Positions 5,206-5,820 of a DNA stretch of 5,820 nucleotides are shown piece by piece. The notes under the pieces are model-generated. The model saw only the letters and a program-made list of their open reading frames with translations, ran no database searches and had not been told where the DNA came from. The stretch lies in the NCBI RefSeq assembly GCF_014205845.1, contig NZ_JACHCR010000050.1:1-5820 (forward strand), in the 5' to 3' direction. Source of the DNA: Mucilaginibacter cryoferens (GTDB taxonomy: Bacteria; Bacteroidota; Bacteroidia; Sphingobacteriales; Sphingobacteriaceae). How positions within the stretch are numbered: position 1 is the stretch's first letter; each line of letters begins with the position of its first letter. A program made the translations under genes and the position numbers.

Positions 5206-5607
5206 CTATTGTCCTGTACCCCAATCTGTATTGCCGTGGCCGTCGCGGCATTTCCAGTTGTATTTTATATCTAAGGCTTTCCAGGTTTGGTTGCGTTGGG
5301 TGGCAATCATTACAATTTTTTCGGCAGCCAGGGCATCATCGTTCACAATGGTGTCTATCGCGGTAATTTCATAATCGCCAGAGTCAAGCTTTCTTGAGCT
5401 AATGCTGAGTTTTGGATTTCCGCCATTTTCTGAATACTGCGCCCTGTAGCTATAGTACGCCTTAATGAGTTCATCAGAAGTTTTAATATCCTTACGCTTG
5501 TTTATCAGATCATTGAATTTTTCGGGCGGAAGCTTTTTAAAAGATTCGGCACATGAACTAAAAAATACCAGCATAACCAACGCGGTTATAATTTTCTTTG
5601 AGTTCAT
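5206..5607 (-). CDS. Small predicted lipoprotein of unknown function
   Basis: This is a 133-residue protein with a lipoprotein signal: a charged start (MNSKK), a hydrophobic core (6-16) and the lipobox-like FSSC with Cys19. The mature protein should therefore be lipid-anchored in the envelope. No clear acidic surface-export signal follows the cysteine (AESFKK), so a periplasm-facing anchor is more likely than a surface one. The mature part is small and charged, with an early helical KLPPEKFNDLINKRKDIKTS stretch and a tail rich in Trp, Gly and His (WKCRDGHGNTDWGTGQ, 118-133) that looks conserved or functional. I do not recognise a characterised family. It ends 59 bases from the convergent sigma gene, and its start is 90 bases after the upstream GH92 stop. 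It could be co-transcribed with GH92, though a tandem repeat fills that gap. Confidence 0.75.
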   Translation of the reverse strand: MNSKKIITALVMLVFFSSCAESFKKLPPEKFNDLINKRKDIKTSDELIKAYYSYRAQYSENGGNPKLSISSRKLDSGDYEITAIDTIVNDDALAAEKIVMIATQRNQTWKALDIKYNWKCRDGHGNTDWGTGQ

Positions 5608-5629
5608 GCACCAAATAAGTTTAGTTTCA

Positions 5630-5699
5630 TTTTCAAATCTTCAAATTACCAAATTTTCAAACATCTGCACATCTGAAATCCATAATCTGCACATCTACT
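5630..5699. repeat. Degenerate 8-base tandem repeat between GH92 and lipoprotein genes
   Basis: Read on the + strand, the interval divides into successive octamers. TTTTCAAA (5630), TCTTCAAA (5638), TTACCAAA (5646) and TTTTCAAA (5654) come first. CATCTGCA (5662) and CATCTGAA (5670) follow, then a 6-base break, then AATCTGCA (5684) and CATCTACT (5692). The 12-mer ATCTGCACATCT occurs exactly twice (5663-5674 and 5685-5696). On the minus strand this places TTTG every 8 bases just upstream of the lipoprotein gene. It fills nearly the whole gap and runs into the GH92 stop codon. Confidence 0.65.
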
Positions 5700-5820
5700 A
5701 CCTGTGCTTACTGCCCATATAAAAAGTGATCTCTCCACCATTCATAATATCGGCATGGCTGATGAACAGGCTGTTCATCAGTTTGCCGTTCAGCACCATC
5801 TTTTGTACATATACGTTTTT
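5698..5820 (-). CDS. C-terminus of a GH92 family alpha-mannosidase-like protein (partial)
   Basis: The minus-strand frame from the right edge encodes 40 residues and ends at TAG (5700-5698), directly followed by a second TAG. The peptide reads YVQKMVLNGKLMNSLFISH, then ADIMNGGEITFYMG, then SKHR. This matches the closing strands of GH92 glycoside hydrolases, whose last domain ends with a pattern like Y-V-Q-x-x-x-L-N-G-K, a W/F-I-S-H-x-D-I block, then GG-x-L-x-F-x-M-G. Family members are mostly calcium-dependent exo-alpha-mannosidases acting on glycans in the periplasm or at the cell surface. The catalytic part lies outside the window, so activity and linkage specificity cannot be judged. The gene continues beyond the right edge and is truncated only by the window. 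Confidence 0.8.
   Translation of the reverse strand, partial: KNVYVQKMVLNGKLMNSLFISHADIMNGGEITFYMGSKHR

Noticed and set aside
5465..5722. Rightward open frame of 85 codons across the lipoprotein start and repeat
   Set aside because: It is antisense to the lipoprotein signal region, and its tail is translated tandem repeat and GH92 antisense.
1..5820. CRISPR array, transposase, toxin-antitoxin, defence island or tRNA
   Set aside because: I found no spaced identical repeats, no DDE or HUH transposase motifs, no paired small toxin/antitoxin genes and no cloverleaf. All sizeable genes are accounted for by other families.

Overview
The window looks like a chromosomal segment from a Bacteroidota bacterium, most likely Sphingobacteriaceae (Mucilaginibacter/Pedobacter-like). 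Several signs point there. There are four copies of the Bacteroidota -7 promoter octamer TAnnTTTG (one degenerate), and Shine-Dalgarno sequences are scarce. A small lipoprotein is present, along with the tail of a GH92 glycoside hydrolase and a sigma-70 factor of the type common in this phylum. Genus assignment is an inference from overall flavour, not from a marker gene.

Layout. Bases 1-413 hold no gene. They carry three tandem promoter-like sites (P1, P2, P3), all pointing left out of the window, with A-tracts behind two of them. This is the arrangement expected upstream of a stable-RNA (probably rRNA) operon whose body lies beyond the left edge. Diverging from them is an RsmF-like rRNA m5C methyltransferase (414-1799, +), whose stop codon sits in the loop of its own terminator hairpin.

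Bases 1900-4290 are a tightly coupled leftward operon of three genes: a COG2509-type FAD-dependent dehydrogenase, a DinB-fold protein and a small CoA-binding-fold protein. The junctions overlap by 4 and 8 bases. Its promoter has a clear -7 box at 4324-4331 but no -33 box, because a dispersed GC-rich hairpin element lies where that box should be.

To the right, a lone ECF-like sigma factor (4581-5147, +) sits behind a near-match to a -24/-12 (sigma-54) promoter. It converges with a small predicted lipoprotein of unknown function (5206-5607, -). An octamer tandem repeat (5630-5699) separates that gene from the C-terminus of a GH92 family protein (5698 to the right edge, -).

How the pieces relate. 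Four C-rich/A-loop/G-rich hairpins recur in the window. Three lie directly 3' of genes in terminator orientation and one is an orphan in the promoter of the FAD operon. I see no CRISPR array, defence system, transposase, tRNA or prophage. The most interesting signals are regulatory: the triple leftward promoter array, the mobile-looking terminator hairpins, and the possible sigma-54 control of a sigma-70 family regulator.
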